A DNA stretch of 64,000 bases from an uncultured Dehalococcoidia bacterium (GTDB lineage Bacteria > Chloroflexota > Dehalococcoidia > Lucifugimonadales > Lucifugimonadaceae), in NCBI GenBank assembly GCA_913052475.1, contig CAJXEJ010000001.1, positions 60,751 to 124,750 of the forward strand. Reading direction: 5' to 3'. The translations under genes and the position numbers were made by a program. Below, piece after piece: positions 26,018-35,397 of this stretch; positions within the stretch are counted from its first letter, which is position 1, and every line of letters starts with the position of its first letter. The notes below the pieces were generated by a model. The model was not told where the DNA came from and made no database searches. It was given only the letters and a program-made list of their open reading frames with translations.

Positions 26018-29000
26018 ATGCACGAATCTAACATCGTCATCCGCGGCGCTCGCGAACACAATTTGAAGAACTTCGACATCAGCATCCCTCGGGATACGCT
26101 GACTGTCATCACGGGCGTCTCGGGATCGGGCAAGAGCAGCCTTGCGTTCGACACGATCTTTGCCGAAGGGCAACGACGATACGTGGAATCGCTCTCGGCG
26201 TACGCCCGGCAATTTCTGGGACGGATGGAAAAGCCTGATGTCGACCACATTGAGGGCCTTAGCCCGTCGATCTCGATCGACCAGAAGGGCGTTTCTCGAA
26301 ACCCACGATCCACGGTCGGAACGGTTACTGAGATCTACGACTATTTGCGCCTGTTATTCTCAAGGGCGGGTCGACCGCACTGTCACAGCTGTGGCCGACC
26401 GGTTCAGCGCCAGACCGTTCAGCAAATCGTCGATTCGATCCTGAGCTGGGACGAGGGAACTCGCCTGCAGGTGCTCGCTCCGCTTGTGACTCACATGAAG
26501 GGCGAACACGTTCAAATCTTTGAGACAGCTCGCCGGGACGGCTTCGTTCGGGTGCGAGTTGATGGCGAAACGCACGACTTATCTGAAAAACTGAAGCTCG
26601 CTAAGGCCAAGTGGCACGACATCGAGGTTGTTGTCGATCGAATAATCGTTCGTGAAGACACCGACGGCGGACGACTTACCGAGTCGGTCGAGGCGGCACT
26701 TCGGTTGACGGGCGGGAACCTGATCGCATCGAAACTGGGGCGGAACGGTGCTAAGGATGACGATATCGTCTATTCAGAGCACTTCGCCTGTGTTCACTGC
26801 GATATTTCAATTGCCGAGCTCGAGCCTCGCAACTTTTCGTTCAACACACCGTTCGGCGCTTGCCCAACTTGTACCGGCCTCGGCTACAAACTCGAAGTCG
26901 ATCCCGAACTGGTGATCCAGAACAAATCGCTCAGTCTGAACGATGGTGCGATTACGCCGTGGGCGAGGTCAGGCACGAATTCTCCGTGGTACCACTCAAC
27001 GCTCGAATCGCTTTCGCAGCATTTCGGATTCTCGATGGATACACCCGTTCGTGAGATGGATCCCGAGCACCTGACGGTGATTCTGTACGGGACGGCCGGA
27101 AAGAAGCTCGAGGTTTCGCACCAGACGCAAAAAGGCCGGGTTTACAGTTGGAATACGGCGTTTGATGGCGTGATTCCGAATATGGAAAGACGGCACGTCG
27201 ATACCGAATCGGACGCAGTTCGAGAAGATATCGCCCGCTATATGACTCAGCGCCCGTGTGCGACGTGCGGCGGTGCTCGCCTGAAGCCAGAAGTGCTGGC
27301 AGTAACGGTGCTTGGAATGAACGTGATGGACGTCACGGGCCAGTCGGTTGAGAACGCTCTACGGTGGGTCGAGGCGTGCCGAACCGGTGTTTGGCCGGAT
27401 GAAGGCGAGCATTCCGGTAAAGCGGTCGATCCGCTCAGTAACCGTGAGCAGTCGATCGCAGCTCAGATTTTGAAAGAAGTAGAAGCTCGGCTGGGCTTCC
27501 TGTCACGAGTTGGACTCGACTATCTGACGTTGAACCGCGCAGCTGCAACGCTCTCGGGTGGTGAAGGGCAACGCATCAGACTGGCGACGCAGATAGGGTC
27601 GGGCTTGATGGGCGTTTTGTACGTTTGCGACGAGCCAACGGTGGGTTTGCATCCTGCCGACAATGATCGGTTGATCGGAACGCTTCAAAACCTGCGCGAC
27701 GTTGGGAACACGGTGTTGATCGTCGAGCACGACGAAGCCGTGATGCGAGCCGCCGATCACATCGTCGACTTAGGGCCAGGTGCCGGTCAGTTTGGCGGGC
27801 ACGTGGTCGTCGAAGGTCCGATTGGCGCCGTGCTTGAGAACGATGAATCGCTTACAGGGGCGTACCTGAGCGGTCGAAAGTCGATTCCGATACCGAAGAA
27901 ACGACGTAATGGTAATGGGAACGAGTTAGCGGTTATCGGCGCCCGTGCCAACAACCTCAAGGACGTCTCGGTAGCCATTCCGCTGGGGACGCTTACCTGT
28001 GTTACCGGCGTATCGGGATCGGGCAAGAGCACGCTCGTAAACGAGATTCTCGCGAAAAAGCTTTCGCAGCATTTCTATCGTTCCAAAGACCGACCGGGCG
28101 ACCATGACGAGGTAATTGGGCTCGAACACGTCGATAAGGTAATCAACATCGATCAATCGGCAATTGGCCGGACTCCTCGTTCAAATCCAGCTACGTACAC
28201 AGGCGTGTTTACGAACATTCGAGATATTTTCGCCTCGATGCCCGAGGCGAAGGCACGTGGGTACAAGCCGGGGCGGTTCTCGTTCAACGTGAAAGGTGGT
28301 CGTTGCGAGGCTTGCAGCGGGGCAGGTTACGTTCAGATCGAGATGCAGTTCCTGCCGGATGTGACGGTACCGTGTGAGATTTGCATTGGCGCCCGATACA
28401 ACCGAGAGGCACTTGAAATCAAGTTCAAGGGCAAGTCGATCGCTGAAGTGCTTGATATGACGGTTTCTGAGGCGGCAGAGTTGTTCGAGAACATTCCGTC
28501 GATTTCTAACAAGATGCGAACCCTGACCGATGTTGGTCTCGGGTATGTCCACTTGGGTCAGCCGGCGACGACACTTTCGGGTGGTGAAGCTCAGCGAATC
28601 AAACTGGCTTCTGAACTGTCGAAACGATCGACGGGCAAGACGATCTATATTCTCGATGAGCCGACTACGGGTCTTTCGTTCGACGATGCTGCGAAGTTGA
28701 TGATTGTGCTGCACAGGTTGGTAGATGCCGGAAATTCGATCATTTTGATCGAACATCACCTCGATTTGATCAAAAATGCCGACTGGATTGTTGACCTTGG
28801 CCCACTGGCCGGAGAACGCGGCGGAAAGCTTGTTGCCGAAGGCACGCCTGAGTACGTGGCATCGGTGAAGAAATCGTCGACCGGGCAGTATCTGGCGGGG
28901 GTAGACGGGGTCAAGCCCAATGCGAAAGCTCCAGGTCGTGTAAAGGCTCGCAAATTCAAGACGGCTGTGAACGGAACGGCTGTCAACGACATCGCGTTAC

Positions 29001-29098
29001 CGGATAGACCTCCCACCTCCGCCAACGGTGCCACGAAGTCGCGTAGAAACTCTCGTATGTACCGAAGACGCAGGCGCGGTGCTGCAACGGCTGGTTAG
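26018..29098 (+). CDS. uvrA: Excinuclease ABC subunit A
   Basis: Damage-recognition ATPase of nucleotide excision repair, 1026 aa. Two ABC modules: Walker A GVSGSGKSS (about 34) and GVSGSGKST (second half), signatures LSGGEGQRIRLA and LSGGEAQRIKLA, Walker B YVCDEPTVGLHP and YILDEPTTGLSF. Zinc modules CHSCGRPV, CVHC...CPTC and CEAC...CEIC are intact. The C-terminus ends in an unusual basic tail rich in Arg (SRRNSRMYRRRRRG) that overlaps the convergent MFS gene by 4 bp. Confidence 0.97.
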   Translation: MHESNIVIRGAREHNLKNFDISIPRDTLTVITGVSGSGKSSLAFDTIFAEGQRRYVESLSAYARQFLGRMEKPDVDHIEGLSPSISIDQKGVSRNPRSTVGTVTEIYDYLRLLFSRAGRPHCHSCGRPVQRQTVQQIVDSILSWDEGTRLQVLAPLVTHMKGEHVQIFETARRDGFVRVRVDGETHDLSEKLKLAKAKWHDIEVVVDRIIVREDTDGGRLTESVEAALRLTGGNLIASKLGRNGAKDDDIVYSEHFACVHCDISIAELEPRNFSFNTPFGACPTCTGLGYKLEVDPELVIQNKSLSLNDGAITPWARSGTNSPWYHSTLESLSQHFGFSMDTPVREMDPEHLTVILYGTAGKKLEVSHQTQKGRVYSWNTAFDGVIPNMERRHVDTESDAVREDIARYMTQRPCATCGGARLKPEVLAVTVLGMNVMDVTGQSVENALRWVEACRTGVWPDEGEHSGKAVDPLSNREQSIAAQILKEVEARLGFLSRVGLDYLTLNRAAATLSGGEGQRIRLATQIGSGLMGVLYVCDEPTVGLHPADNDRLIGTLQNLRDVGNTVLIVEHDEAVMRAADHIVDLGPGAGQFGGHVVVEGPIGAVLENDESLTGAYLSGRKSIPIPKKRRNGNGNELAVIGARANNLKDVSVAIPLGTLTCVTGVSGSGKSTLVNEILAKKLSQHFYRSKDRPGDHDEVIGLEHVDKVINIDQSAIGRTPRSNPATYTGVFTNIRDIFASMPEAKARGYKPGRFSFNVKGGRCEACSGAGYVQIEMQFLPDVTVPCEICIGARYNREALEIKFKGKSIAEVLDMTVSEAAELFENIPSISNKMRTLTDVGLGYVHLGQPATTLSGGEAQRIKLASELSKRSTGKTIYILDEPTTGLSFDDAAKLMIVLHRLVDAGNSIILIEHHLDLIKNADWIVDLGPLAGERGGKLVAEGTPEYVASVKKSSTGQYLAGVDGVKPNAKAPGRVKARKFKTAVNGTAVNDIALPDRPPTSANGATKSRRNSRMYRRRRRGAATAG

Positions 29099-30309
29099 CG
29101 TTTTCCAGCTGCGAGATTCGTTGATTCGGGCAGAGAGCGCAGTCGAAGCATTGCTGCTGTTCCCACTGCAGGTCCTAGCGCAAGCATCGCGAATGCCCAA
29201 CCCCAACCCGAGGAATCTTTCACGATGGGCAGTAGCCAGATTGATACCGCGGTTAGTGCGAATCCGACGCCTGTCTGGAAGGTCAGCATCGTCCCGCGAT
29301 AGGCCGGGTCGCTGAGTTCGGTCATGGCGGTGGAGAACTGCGCGGAGTCGGCGATAACCGATGCACCCCAGATCATTGCGAGGATCACAATCAATATCGA
29401 CATCTCTGGTGGCATAAATCCGATAACCGCCGCCACCCCCCCACTGATGACCATTGCGATGCTGCTGACAGCGGTTCGACCGATTTTTTCCGACCACGCA
29501 CCTGCATATGAGCTCGCCACAGCCCCGAGTGCGAACACGAGGAACGTTAGCGCGCTTGCAAGATCAAGACTGTCGCCGATCAACGATTTCTCACCGATCA
29601 CGTAGACCATGTAGCTACCGATCCACGCCCACATTGCGTACAACTCCCACTGGTGACCAAGATAGCCAGCAAGGGCAAGTCGGGGTCCACGCTCGGCGAG
29701 TGCTCCGAGCAGGTAGCGTGGGTTGAACCTGGCTCCGTTCACATCGTGCGGACCGTCGGTGACGACGAATCTGAGAATGGCTCCTCCAGTAATCGCCAGG
29801 ATCGAGCTTCCGACAATGACCGCCTGCCAGTTGTCGGAAAAGATCGATCGCAGCAGATGTGGCGATCCAGAACCAATTGTTAGCGCTCCGACCATCGTCC
29901 CAAGCGCGAATCCTCTTCCCTTTGTGTACCAGCCGGAAATAACTTTCATCGCCGGAGGGTAGACACCGCCCAAGAATGCACCCGTGATGAATCGGGCACT
30001 GATGATAGCTGGTGTTGAATCAAGCGGTATTACGAGAAGATTTGTGAGTGCAGCGAGTACCGCCGAAACTGCGAATAGCGTCCGGGTGTTGACAAGGTCG
30101 GAAAGGTTCGTAACGGCGATGAGCAGCGTCCCAAACACGAACCCAAGCTGAACAGCGATCGTTAGAAGCGCTATCGATGACTCCCCGATCGATTTTTCGA
30201 GCTCAAGCGCACCCGAAATCGCGTTGGTGGAAAACCACACTGACAACGATAAGAACGTAGCGGCGGATACGAAAATGAGAGCTTGTGATCGTGTTTCAGC
30301 TTTGAGCAT
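29095..30309 (-). CDS. MFS transporter
   Basis: A 404-aa permease with about 12 hydrophobic segments. Typical features include FGTLLIAVTNLSDLVNTRTLF (loop 2-3), ISARFITGAFLGGVYPPAMKVISGWY (TM4-5), GRGFALGTMVGALTIGSG and a central cytoplasmic loop (ALAERGPR). It resembles the CynX/NarK-like anion branch; substrate not identifiable. It is convergent with uvrA, and the stop codons overlap. Confidence 0.9.
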   Translation of the reverse strand: MLKAETRSQALIFVSAATFLSLSVWFSTNAISGALELEKSIGESSIALLTIAVQLGFVFGTLLIAVTNLSDLVNTRTLFAVSAVLAALTNLLVIPLDSTPAIISARFITGAFLGGVYPPAMKVISGWYTKGRGFALGTMVGALTIGSGSPHLLRSIFSDNWQAVIVGSSILAITGGAILRFVVTDGPHDVNGARFNPRYLLGALAERGPRLALAGYLGHQWELYAMWAWIGSYMVYVIGEKSLIGDSLDLASALTFLVFALGAVASSYAGAWSEKIGRTAVSSIAMVISGGVAAVIGFMPPEMSILIVILAMIWGASVIADSAQFSTAMTELSDPAYRGTMLTFQTGVGFALTAVSIWLLPIVKDSSGWGWAFAMLALGPAVGTAAMLRLRSLPESTNLAAGKR

Positions 30310-30459
30310 GTGGGTTTGATGTGGTTCTGGCCGTGTGGGATTCGCTATGGATGATTGGTCGGATCACGGTATACGGATCACTACCGAATCGAAACAAGAG
30401 CAGATATTGTTTGGAAAGTTGTACCGAGTGCTAGAAAAAACTCAGATTTGAGGAGCATT

Positions 30460-30966
30460 ATGAGCCAGAGCGAACTAGAGCGCACTTACTTTCAGGACGG
30501 TCTTCACGGTAGCCATTGCTACGGGTGTGGTGCATGGAACGACAAGGGATTGCGCATCAAATCGTTTTGGGATGGCGATGAATCGGTTTGCATTTACCAG
30601 CCTGAGCCCTATCACGCAGCCATGCCGCCAGACGTGATGAACGGCGGGACCATTGCCGCTATCATCGACTGCCACGGCCAGTGCTCGGCAATCGCTAACG
30701 CATATCGAACGGAGGGCCGAGAGGTCGGTGATGGCGACAAGATCTGGTACGCAACAGCTTCGCTCACTGTGAATTATCGAAAACCAACCCGAATCGACGG
30801 TCCTGTAACGGCAAGAGCGCGCCTGGCTGAAAAGACCGACCAGAAGACGCTTTTCGCAATCGATTTCTTCTCGCATGACGGTATGCTGACGTGTGACGCG
30901 ACCGTGCTTTCGCTGCGAGTTCCTGATGAGTGGACCGATCCTACCGGATTGTTCCAACATCTGTAG
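30460..30966 (+). CDS. Hotdog-fold thioesterase (PaaI/4HBT family)
   Basis: A 168-aa acyl-CoA thioesterase-like protein. HGSHCYGCGAWNDKGLRI is the opening typical of this subgroup, DVMNGGTIAAIIDCHGQCSA is the hotdog helix region with the catalytic-site pattern (N/H-GG...D), and YATASLTVNYRKPTRIDGPVTARARLAEKTDQ forms the strands. ATG at 30460 has AGGAG 4 nt upstream, so the longer upstream frame is rejected. Presumably hydrolyses an acyl-CoA; substrate unknown. Confidence 0.85.
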   Translation: MSQSELERTYFQDGLHGSHCYGCGAWNDKGLRIKSFWDGDESVCIYQPEPYHAAMPPDVMNGGTIAAIIDCHGQCSAIANAYRTEGREVGDGDKIWYATASLTVNYRKPTRIDGPVTARARLAEKTDQKTLFAIDFFSHDGMLTCDATVLSLRVPDEWTDPTGLFQHL

Positions 30967-31590
30967 TTCACAAGAATCGAGTGGCGCGCCATTTGAACCG
31001 ATTTATGGCCGTGCAAACGAGCAGTGTATTAGGCAAATTCGTTATGTTCTCGCCGGGCTGATCCGAAAAATCCTGAGAGAGAATTCAGATGATGGCTTAT
31101 TCACTAGTCGAAGTTGGTCTCGACCGTCGCGCATCGCCCTGCTGATGGGTCTCATCGCCACCGGAGTCGACTCAGTTTCGGCTGAGGCGTACTCCCTTGA
31201 GTACAAAATGGCTATAGAATCACATCGTGCTTCGAAGAATGTCCGTACCTGCGTGCCGAAGCTAATGTGGCAGACCTTTCGTATGAGGGCTCGCGTGCGT
31301 TAGTCACGGCGTCTCAATTCGAAACCTGTTGCCGTTAGTTGCGGATCACCGTCGTTCTATAACCATTCGCTATTTGTGTGGAACATGCCTTGGATAGCGC
31401 TAAAGAAATTGGCTGTAACGCGGCCGACTCCCCGTCCCGACCGAGAAGCATTTTAAGTGCCAGCCACTGCGTGTCTGTGGTGCCAGCACGCATATTTTCA
31501 CTTATTACTCGAAACTGAGACCCCATACGGACTCTTTTTCGAGCAATTTACGCGAATACGCCTGCGCGTCGGGTGATAAGGAATTCAATT
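30967..31590. other. 624-bp intergenic region, nothing recognised
   Basis: Open frames of 60-136 codons exist on both strands (for example 31335-31526 minus), but none shows a known motif, a ribosome site or the codon pattern of the neighbours. It may hold gene remnants too decayed to identify. Confidence 0.4.
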
Positions 31591-32787
31591 CTAATACTTG
31601 AGTTCGGTCTCTGATTCGATCTTTGATTCGTCGATATCGAAACCAAATCCCGGATGTTTGCTTACGGACAATTCGCCATCTGCAAAATTCGGTCCGCCGT
31701 TGGCATCGAAGTAATAGCTCATCGCAGCATGCTTCACTAGCATTTCAACGTATGGTGTGTGGATTGGTGACTGTGCTGATGACCAGGCCATTCCTGGAGG
31801 TGAAACACCCTGATGGCAAATCGTGATCAAATCGTAGGCCGTTGCGAGAGCGGCGATTTTCATCACTTCAGATAGCCCCCCTGCCCAGTTGAGATCTGGC
31901 TGGATGATATCGAGCGCTTCGGCGTCGATGAATCGCTTGAATCCCCAGCGGGTATACTCGTGCTCGGCACCGGAGATCGGGATGTTGGTGGCTTCTCGAA
32001 TCTTGCGATACGAATCGATCCGATCAGGCATTGCGACTTCTTCGAGCCATCGCGGGTGAAGATCCTCGATATGCTCGGCTAATTTGACGACGTAGTTAAC
32101 GTCCATCGACTGCCAGCAATCGAGCATGATGTCGTCATCGTCACCAAGGGTTTCTCGAATGGTTTCGACCATCTCGACGTTCTTTTTAAATCCCGCTGGA
32201 CCAGACATGGGGCCGTGTCGGAAGAACCATTTCTGAGCTTTGTAACCGCGGATCTGCATTTCTTGTGCGCGTTCTTTGACGAGTCCGAGGTCCTGCGTGG
32301 CGTATCCGAGCATCGAGGCATAAGCAGGCATCGAATCCCTTGTCGGACCGCCGATCAAGGTCGATACCGGTTGCTTGAACCATTTGCCCTTGAGATCCCA
32401 GAGTGCGTTGTCGATCAGGCTGATCGCCATCATCGGCTCGCCTTGCCTGCCGTGAACCGATTTGCGGTGCATGATGTCCCAGAGGAACTCGGTTGCGAGT
32501 GGATCGCGACCGATCAGGAAATCTCGCATCTGCCAGACGTGGAAAGCCGTTCCACCGGGCGTTGTGGGACCGGCGATACCGGAGACTCCTTCGTCAGTAT
32601 CGATCTGCACGAACACCGGGTTGAGCTGGTAGTGCGAATCATCGATCTGCGTTCCGGCTGCGGGTGGACCTTGCACTCGAAACTCTTTGTAGACATCGAG
32701 CGGCATTACGAGCCGCTCTTCCATAAAGGGTCCGTCGACCTCCATGGTTCCGGTTAATTGGCGTAGGCGTATGTCGGTGATTTTCAT
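31591..32787 (-). CDS. Enolase superfamily (mandelate racemase/sugar-acid dehydratase type), paralogue 1
   Basis: A 398-aa TIM-barrel enzyme of the mandelate racemase/muconate lactonizing group. The N-terminal capping domain (EERLVMPLDVYKEF) leads to a barrel with Lys183/Lys186 (GYKAQKWF), metal ligands Asp223 (MLDCWQ), Glu249 or Glu250 (WLEE) and Glu275 (SGAEH), and a candidate catalytic His325 in the unusual ICHQGVS. Such enzymes abstract the alpha-proton of acid sugars; dehydration of a sugar acid is likely. It shares most of its sequence with the next gene, about 200 bp upstream on the same strand, indicating tandem duplication and divergence. Confidence 0.88.
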   Translation of the reverse strand: MKITDIRLRQLTGTMEVDGPFMEERLVMPLDVYKEFRVQGPPAAGTQIDDSHYQLNPVFVQIDTDEGVSGIAGPTTPGGTAFHVWQMRDFLIGRDPLATEFLWDIMHRKSVHGRQGEPMMAISLIDNALWDLKGKWFKQPVSTLIGGPTRDSMPAYASMLGYATQDLGLVKERAQEMQIRGYKAQKWFFRHGPMSGPAGFKKNVEMVETIRETLGDDDDIMLDCWQSMDVNYVVKLAEHIEDLHPRWLEEVAMPDRIDSYRKIREATNIPISGAEHEYTRWGFKRFIDAEALDIIQPDLNWAGGLSEVMKIAALATAYDLITICHQGVSPPGMAWSSAQSPIHTPYVEMLVKHAAMSYYFDANGGPNFADGELSVSKHPGFGFDIDESKIESETELKY

Positions 32788-32840
32788 GGTGGCGTGATGC
32801 TCCGGGCGTCACTAGCGTGACTTGGTCGCGCGTCGCATTT

Positions 32841-32880
32841 CACCTTTCCTCTAACTCCTTTCCATCAAGGAAAGGAGGGC
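32841..32880. repeat. Family B hairpin repeat between the enolase paralogues
   Basis: CTCCTTTCC-ATCAA-GGAAAGGAG (32855-32877), a perfect 9-bp stem. Similar CTCCCT/AGGGAG hairpins recur at 2625, 8238, 40494, 56186, 56259 and 62749. Confidence 0.6.
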
Positions 32881-32983
32881 TGGTTAGTAGCTGAATAGAC
32901 GTTGTCGTCTGATCTGTCGCTCTTCGAGTGCCCCAAAATGACATATGTGATCGATTATTTCGACGCAAACGTGAATTTCGCTT

Positions 32984-34186
32984 TTACGAACCGAAGTTTG
33001 GTTCTTCTTCTTTTTCGATTTTGCCGGTGTCGAGATCCATCGTCATGCCAACACCTGTCGGGGTGTTGATCATGCCGTTTACAGGGTTGACCGGGTCTTT
33101 CAGGAAGTGCTGGTGAACTGTGTTCCACTTGATCAGGTATTCCTGATACGGAGTGTGGATCGGGGACTGCGCTACTGAGAAATGAATTCCGGCGTTGGTC
33201 GAGTGACCGTGCGGAATTGTGATCAAATCGAACGCTGTTGCAAGAGCTGCGATTTTTAACACTTCCGAGAGCCCGCCTGCCCAGTAGATGTCGGGCTGGA
33301 GAATATCGAGCGCTTCGGCGTCGATGAATTCCTTCATACCCCAGCGGGTGTAGTGGTGCTCGGCTCCAGAGAGAGGAATATTGGTCGCTTCTCGAATCTT
33401 GCGATACGAATCGATGCGATCTGGCATTGCGCACTCCTCGAGCCAGCGCGGGTGAAAATCCTCGATCTGTTCGGCGAGTTTGATTACGTAATTGACATCC
33501 ATCGATTGCCAGCAATCGAGCATGATGTCATCATCGTCTCCGAGACTTTCTCGAAGGGTTCGCACCATATCAACGTTCTTTTTGAGGCCTTCGGCGCCTG
33601 ACATCGGTCCGTACCGGAAAAACCATTTCTGTGCTGTGTAGCCTTCATCCTGCTTCTGCTTGGCACGCTCATTGACGAGCCCCATATCGAGAACGTTGTA
33701 GCCAAGCATCGAGGCGTAGGCAGGAACTTCGGTGCGTGTCGGGCCACCAATGATTGAGTAGACAGGAACGTTCAGGTAGCGACCTTTGAGATCCCACAGG
33801 GCGTTGTCGATCGCACTGATGGCGATCATGGTGTTGCCCTGACGACCGTGAACTGAGCCACGGTGCATGATGTCCCACAGGAACTCGATGGCGAGCGGGT
33901 CGCGGCCGATCAAGTAATGCGCAAGTTCATTTTCGACAATGAAGGCGATTGCCTTGTCCATCGGGCCACCGATACCGATCACACCCTCGTCGGTTTCGAT
34001 CTGAACGAAGTAGGCGTCGTGGTTCATGTGGCTTTCTTCAACCTGATCACCCCACTTCACTCGTTTCGATGTGTCACGAAATTCCGAGTAGACATCGAGA
34101 GGCATGACCAGGCGTTCTTCCCAGAACAGACCGTCAGTCTCGATTGTTCCAAATACGTGGCGGAGTCGAACTTTCTCGATCTTCAT
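32984..34186 (-). CDS. Enolase superfamily (mandelate racemase/sugar-acid dehydratase type), paralogue 2
   Basis: A 400-aa paralogue of the previous gene with the same framework: EERLVMPLDVYSEF, WDIMHRGSVHGRQG, TAQKWFFRYGPMSG, Asp224 (MLDCWQ), Glu250 (WLEE), Glu276 (SGAEH). Here the catalytic-His motif is IPHGHS (His326, His328), the common form in acid-sugar dehydratases, versus ICHQGVS in the neighbour; the capping and C-terminal regions also differ. It probably acts on a related but different sugar acid. Start ATG at 34186. Confidence 0.9.
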   Translation of the reverse strand: MKIEKVRLRHVFGTIETDGLFWEERLVMPLDVYSEFRDTSKRVKWGDQVEESHMNHDAYFVQIETDEGVIGIGGPMDKAIAFIVENELAHYLIGRDPLAIEFLWDIMHRGSVHGRQGNTMIAISAIDNALWDLKGRYLNVPVYSIIGGPTRTEVPAYASMLGYNVLDMGLVNERAKQKQDEGYTAQKWFFRYGPMSGAEGLKKNVDMVRTLRESLGDDDDIMLDCWQSMDVNYVIKLAEQIEDFHPRWLEECAMPDRIDSYRKIREATNIPLSGAEHHYTRWGMKEFIDAEALDILQPDIYWAGGLSEVLKIAALATAFDLITIPHGHSTNAGIHFSVAQSPIHTPYQEYLIKWNTVHQHFLKDPVNPVNGMINTPTGVGMTMDLDTGKIEKEEEPNFGS

Positions 34187-34300
34187 TGATTACTTCTTCT
34201 GGTGGTTGAGGGATTTCGCACTGATTTTTTTTCGACCGTAGTGTCGCTGTTGAATTTGATGAACGCGACTTTACCGGACTTATCAGTTGCATGAGAGGGA

Positions 34301-34340
34301 TCAAACAAAAAGAAAGCGCACCCGGATAGGTGCGCTTTCT
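34301..34340 (-). terminator. Strong intrinsic terminator
   Basis: Perfect 12-bp stem AGAAAGCGCACC/GGTGCGCTTTCT with a 6-nt loop (34311-34340). On the minus strand it is followed by TTTTTGTTTG. It lies about 20 bp after the stop of the 34362-35213 gene and should end its transcript. Confidence 0.9.
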
Positions 34341-34361
34341 GATTTACAATCATCGAAGAGA

Positions 34362-35213
34362 CTAGCTCTGTGGGGATGTTTCTGGTTCTCGGATGTATGG
34401 AATGAGACGAGGAGACTCGAACTGCTCTTCGCCTTTAATGTCTTCGAGCATGTCGAACGCCGCACGGACATCGGTTTCCGCGCCAGAGAGTGAAAGCATC
34501 ACAGCGCCTTCTGATCCAGCAACACCGCCAGATGCGATGTGGGTTGCCTTGACGCCGGTAAGAATCGCGATTGCCTCTACTTCGGTCACAACCTGGGCGT
34601 TTACAACGGGCATAAGGCCTGCCGACTGACCCATCGTGAGATCCCAGAGGTGGTTACCGCTGACTCGGGCTGCCTCGACTACATCGGGAATCAGTCGTTC
34701 GAGGCTGACCGGTGCGACCCAGTGTGAACCACGTGCTGTGAGGGTGCCCCAGATTCCTCCGACTGTTCCACCGCCGCCATCGGCCGCCAGAACACCAATG
34801 TTCCCATTGGGGTCGACTGCATTAGCACCTTTGATAGATACATCGCATGCGCGGAATTGACCGAGGGCTTGTGGCGCGGGAATTTCAGATGGCTTGCCGT
34901 TTTCGAACACCCATGGACCGAGTCGGTCTTCTTCGACAACGCTGGCGAGTCGACCTTCCGCCACGATTCCAGCGGTGCTATTGCCCTTATCACCGGCCTG
35001 CCCGGTGAGTTCTTCGAGAAGGTAGGCAGGTGTGACTCCGCGGGAGATAACGAACCAGCCGTCTTCGAGGGATCGTTTTACTTCAGGCATTTGAAGAACC
35101 GCCTTAGCGAGAAGTCGCTTCGATTCGCGAGGAAGGAGCATCACGAGGGCGTGGAAGCGGTCGTCACGCAAATGCGGAGCCGGCTTAATAAAGCTAGAGG
35201 TATCGTAGAACAT
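34362..35213 (-). CDS. Conserved protein of unknown function (IKGANAVDPNG motif)
   Basis: A 283-aa soluble protein. Visible conserved-looking blocks are LLPRESKRLLAKAVLQMPEV, WFVISRGVTPAYLLEEL, FRACDVSIKGANAVDPNGNI, GVLAADGGGGTVGGIWG, PVSLERLIPDVV and VTEVEAIAILTGVKATHI with SGGVAGSEGAVMLSL near the end. The glycine-rich blocks suggest a phosphate or nucleotide site, and the last block superficially recalls a BMC-like alpha/beta strand pattern, but I do not recognise an established family. It is monocistronic: its own strong terminator follows and the enolase genes lie beyond. Confidence 0.75.
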   Translation of the reverse strand: MFYDTSSFIKPAPHLRDDRFHALVMLLPRESKRLLAKAVLQMPEVKRSLEDGWFVISRGVTPAYLLEELTGQAGDKGNSTAGIVAEGRLASVVEEDRLGPWVFENGKPSEIPAPQALGQFRACDVSIKGANAVDPNGNIGVLAADGGGGTVGGIWGTLTARGSHWVAPVSLERLIPDVVEAARVSGNHLWDLTMGQSAGLMPVVNAQVVTEVEAIAILTGVKATHIASGGVAGSEGAVMLSLSGAETDVRAAFDMLEDIKGEEQFESPRLIPYIREPETSPQS

Positions 35214-35397
35214 TCGTTATTTACTCCGCTCAAGGTCGACTGGCTTGCCACCAGTTTTGAAGGTTCGCGTCGTTGACTCGACAGTCATTGTTTGCGAACC
35301 AAAGTGAAAATCAGCGGTTTTGGGCACCGCTGCTCGTAAAACAGCATGGATGTTACGTGAGGATTGGAGGCAATGCCTCGTTTTAGATGAGTTCTAA

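Noticed and set aside
30893-31303. 136-codon frame after the thioesterase
   Set aside because: It begins inside the thioesterase gene in another frame and has no recognisable motif or ribosome site.
34362-35213. Bacterial microcompartment shell protein
   Set aside because: Only the last block superficially resembles a BMC domain; the remaining 200 residues and the absence of other shell genes argue against it.
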